Origin: Candidatus Marinarcus aquaticus
GTDB lineage: Bacteria; Campylobacterota; Campylobacteria; Campylobacterales; Arcobacteraceae
Assembly: GCF_004116335.1 (NCBI RefSeq)
Contig: NZ_PDKN01000003.1
Span: 248,001 to 312,000 of the forward strand
Reading direction: 5' to 3'
Length of the DNA stretch: 64,000 nucleotides
Shown here: piece by piece, positions 63,191 through 64,000 of the stretch
How the letters are laid out: every line of letters starts with the position of its first letter
Numbering within the stretch: position 1 is the first letter of the stretch
Translations under genes and position numbers: made by a program
Notes under the pieces: generated by a model
The model's database searches: none
Seen by the model: the letters and a program-made list of their open reading frames with translations, nothing else
What the model was told of the DNA's origin: nothing

Positions 63191-64000
63191 ATGAGAGATA
63201 TCAGAAATATTGCCGTTATCGCACACGTTGACCACGGTAAAACAACATTAGTCGATGAATTATTGAAACAATCAGGAACATTTTCAGCACACCAAGAAGT
63301 GGATGAGCGTGTGATGGACAGCAATGACATCGAAAAAGAGAGAGGGATTACCATCCTTTCAAAAAATACAGCCATTGATTACGAAGGTGTACGAATCAAC
63401 ATCATCGACACTCCAGGGCACGCCGACTTTGGTGGAGAAGTTGAGCGGGTTTTAAAGATGGTTGACTGTGTACTTCTTCTTGTAGATGCACAAGAGGGTG
63501 TTATGCCACAAACAAAATTCGTGGTTAAAAAAGCACTTTCATTGGGACACAAACCAATCGTAGTGGTGAACAAAATTGATAAACCAGCTGCTGAACCAGA
63601 CAGAGTGGTGGATGAAGTGTTTGACCTGTTTGCACAAATGGATGCAACAGAAGAGCAACTTGAATTCCCAGTCATTTACGCAGCAGCTCGTGATGGGTAT
63701 GCACGATACGATGCAGAAGATGGAAACATGGATTTAAAACCACTGTTTGAAACCATCTTAACACACGTTCCAAAACCAGATGGCAGTGAAGAGAATGGAT
63801 TACAACTTCAAGTATTCACATTGGATTATGATAACTTCATTGGAAAAATCGGGATTGCACGTATCTTTAATGGAACCATCTCTCAAGGTGAAACGGTTCT
63901 TTTATGTAAAGCCGACGGCGAAAAAGTCAGAGGACGTGTGACCAAACTGATTGGATTTAAAGGTTTAGAGCGAATCGAAGTTAAAACTGTAGGTGCAGGT
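63191..64000 (+). CDS. typA: Ribosome-binding GTPase TypA/BipA, N-terminal part (3' end outside window)
   Basis: A translational GTPase of the EF-G family that helps ribosome assembly and stress adaptation. The first 270 residues are present and open at the window edge. Visible are G1 [10 protein letters not shown]2 with RGITILSK, G3 [17 protein letters not shown]4 NKIDKP and the start of domain II ([25 protein letters not shown]). The ATG at 63191 fits the family start ([16 protein letters not shown]); an ATG at 63187 is in another frame. Divergent from the ABC exporter run. Confidence 0.96.
   Translation, partial: MRDIRNIAVIAHVDHGKTTLVDELLKQSGTFSAHQEVDERVMDSNDIEKERGITILSKNTAIDYEGVRINIIDTPGHADFGGEVERVLKMVDCVLLLVDAQEGVMPQTKFVVKKALSLGHKPIVVVNKIDKPAAEPDRVVDEVFDLFAQMDATEEQLEFPVIYAAARDGYARYDAEDGNMDLKPLFETILTHVPKPDGSEENGLQLQVFTLDYDNFIGKIGIARIFNGTISQGETVLLCKADGEKVRGRVTKLIGFKGLERIEVKTVGAG

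Overview
The window is AT-rich bacterial DNA. It most likely comes from a nitrogen-fixing member of the Campylobacterota, probably Arcobacteraceae (Arcobacter nitrofigilis-like). The reasons are the dnaA-dnaN-gyrB order with TTATTCACA-type DnaA boxes on both sides of dnaA, ThyX instead of ThyA, and many two-component systems of a type common in that phylum, combined with a nif cluster. This assignment rests on gene content, because no database search was possible.

Left part (1-20.2 kb): a nitrogen fixation and molybdenum island. The 3' end of rpoN (sigma-54) is followed by a 590-base leader and the nifH-orf119-nifDK operon, which ends in a strong terminator. Next is a molybdate operon (Mop, ModA, TOBE protein, ModB, ModC, a second divergent ModA, a second ModB, ModD), then a 30-residue membrane protein. 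A second nif block follows: aldo/keto reductase, FrdA-like flavoprotein, NifT, NifA, a cysteine-less peroxiredoxin-like protein, a SIR2-like protein, ClpX, a GNAT protein, a 2[4Fe-4S] ferredoxin and ModE. I find three GG-N10-GC sigma-54 promoters (before nifH, the aldo/keto reductase and the ferredoxin). ModE-type palindromes lie over the mod operon promoter and over modE's own promoter. The island therefore appears to carry its own sigma factor, activator, metal sensor, metal importer and electron donor.

Middle (20.2-37.7 kb): general and stress genes. These are a YqaA-like membrane protein, the SRP RNA, a MarR regulator with two palindromic operators and its neighbouring yceI/LigB-type dioxygenase/pirin operon, an HTH/coiled-coil protein with queF, a flavin reductase, a TAXI-type TRAP transporter with unusual tandem hairpins between its two genes, a reductase, a response regulator with a 7TMR-DISM kinase, an outer-membrane barrel candidate, an ABC-F ATPase and an AT-rich orphan gene with a HEPN-like R-x4-H motif.

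Origin (37.7-43.3 kb): gyrB, dnaN and dnaA on the minus strand, with DnaA boxes upstream of dnaA and again between dnaA and dnaN, which fits a bipartite origin. ruvC is divergent from dnaA.

Right part (43.3-64 kb): purN, a diguanylate cyclase, a TRIC-family protein, glutaminase, thyX, and a SHP/DHC/cytochrome b561 operon with its own two-component system. The cytochrome b561 gene is fused to a diheme cytochrome domain across a +1 frameshift at a CCC-U site. A phosphoethanolamine transferase follows. A compact minus-strand run of 10 genes (63009 down to 53486) then encodes an ABC exporter, a heme-copper-oxidase-like membrane protein that seems to lack the CuB His-His pair, a 10-TM protein, YceI, a periplasmic protein, a phosphoesterase, a two-component system and an HD-GYP protein. 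The window ends in typA/bipA.
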